Shown one piece after another: positions 5,533 to 5,759 of a stretch of DNA of 5,759 nucleotides; within the stretch, counting starts at the first letter, position 1; every line of letters begins with the position of its first letter. Origin of the DNA: Nocardioides sp. (GTDB taxonomy: Bacteria > Actinomycetota > Actinomycetes > Propionibacteriales > Nocardioidaceae). The notes under the pieces were generated by a model. The model did no database searches and was not told the origin of the DNA. It saw only the letters and a list, made by a program, of their open reading frames with translations. A program made the translations under genes and the position numbers. The stretch lies in assembly GCA_030452025.1 (NCBI GenBank), contig JAKDNC010000243.1, positions 1-5,759 on the forward strand. Reading direction: 5' to 3'.

Positions 5533-5759
5533 GCCTGTTTGCCGAGTGCGCCCTTGACGAGCAGTTCCGGCGCCTCGGCGCGGCCGTCGAGGACCCGGCT
5601 GGTGCGTCGGGTGGTCCGCCAGCCGTCCTGGGTGCGGCGCAGCTCCCAGTGGTGGGCGGTGGCACGGCGTACGACGAAGTCGGGGGTGGACTCGAAGTCT
5701 CCGCCCTGGTTGACGATCATCAACGAATGGGTGACCGCCACCGCCTCGTCGCCGTGCAG
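5529..5759 (-). CDS. SnoaL-like NTF2-fold protein, C-terminal part only
   Basis: The last 76 codons and stop of a leftward gene whose start lies beyond the right edge. The frame is open to 5759 and begins LHGDEAVAVTHS; the GTG at 5741 lies inside a family strand and is not the real start. The visible part has the pattern of the last three strands of a SnoaL-like domain: AVTHSLMIV, then VRRATAHHWELRR, then DGWRTTRRTSRVLDG. It resembles the dioxygenase-beta-like/SnoaL_4 proteins common in actinobacterial catabolic clusters. Its TGA overlaps the GTG of the next SnoaL-like gene, making a translationally coupled pair of similar folds, which may form a heteromer. Active-site residues in the missing half cannot be judged. 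Confidence 0.8.
   Translation of the reverse strand: MHGDEAVAVTHSLMIVNQGGDFESTPDFVVRRATAHHWELRRTQDGWRTTRRTSRVLDGRAEAPELLVKGALGKQA

Overview
The window is strongly GC-rich, with codon third positions dominated by G and C and with TANNNT-type -10 elements. It carries actinobacterial catabolic families: an F420-dependent luciferase-like oxidoreductase, FadD-type acyl-CoA synthetases, a short-chain dehydrogenase and several SnoaL/NTF2-fold proteins. This points to a high-GC actinomycete such as a Nocardioides, Mycobacterium or Rhodococcus relative. The genus is an inference; no rRNA or other marker is present.

Layout. The left block reads leftward: a luciferase-like monooxygenase-family oxidoreductase (142-1023) overlaps by ATGA the start of a short-chain dehydrogenase that runs off the left edge (1-145). 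A 142-bp divergent promoter region (1024-1165) follows. From it a rightward operon starts: a conventional acyl-CoA synthetase (1166-2842), a second, FadD17/FadD1-like acyl-CoA synthetase whose GTG directly abuts the previous stop (2843-4513), and a SnoaL-like protein resembling the bile-acid dehydratase BaiE (4528-5019). After a 42-bp convergent gap, a leftward block comes in from the right edge: the C-terminal part of one SnoaL-like protein (5529-5759) overlapping by GTGA a second complete one (5062-5532). All sequence is accounted for, and no gene-free stretch exceeds 300 bases.

How the genes may work together. The two ligases would activate carboxylic acids as CoA thioesters. The BaiE-like protein could dehydrate a hydroxylated CoA ester, and the dehydrogenase and F420-dependent enzyme could carry out redox steps. 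This set of activities (ligase, dehydratase, dehydrogenase) parallels the bile-acid 7-dehydroxylation gene set and actinobacterial steroid side-chain degradation. A steroid, terpenoid or similar polycyclic carboxylate is the best guess for the substrate, but it is inferred from family resemblance only.

The most notable signals are two. First, a 21-bp promoter core occurs in inverted orientation at both divergent promoters (17 of 21 bases match), and one copy is placed so that the oxidoreductase mRNA should be leaderless. Second, the small protein at 4528-5019 keeps the Tyr/Asp/His positions of BaiE-type dehydratases next to two CoA ligases. No mobile element, CRISPR array, RNA gene or defence system is visible.
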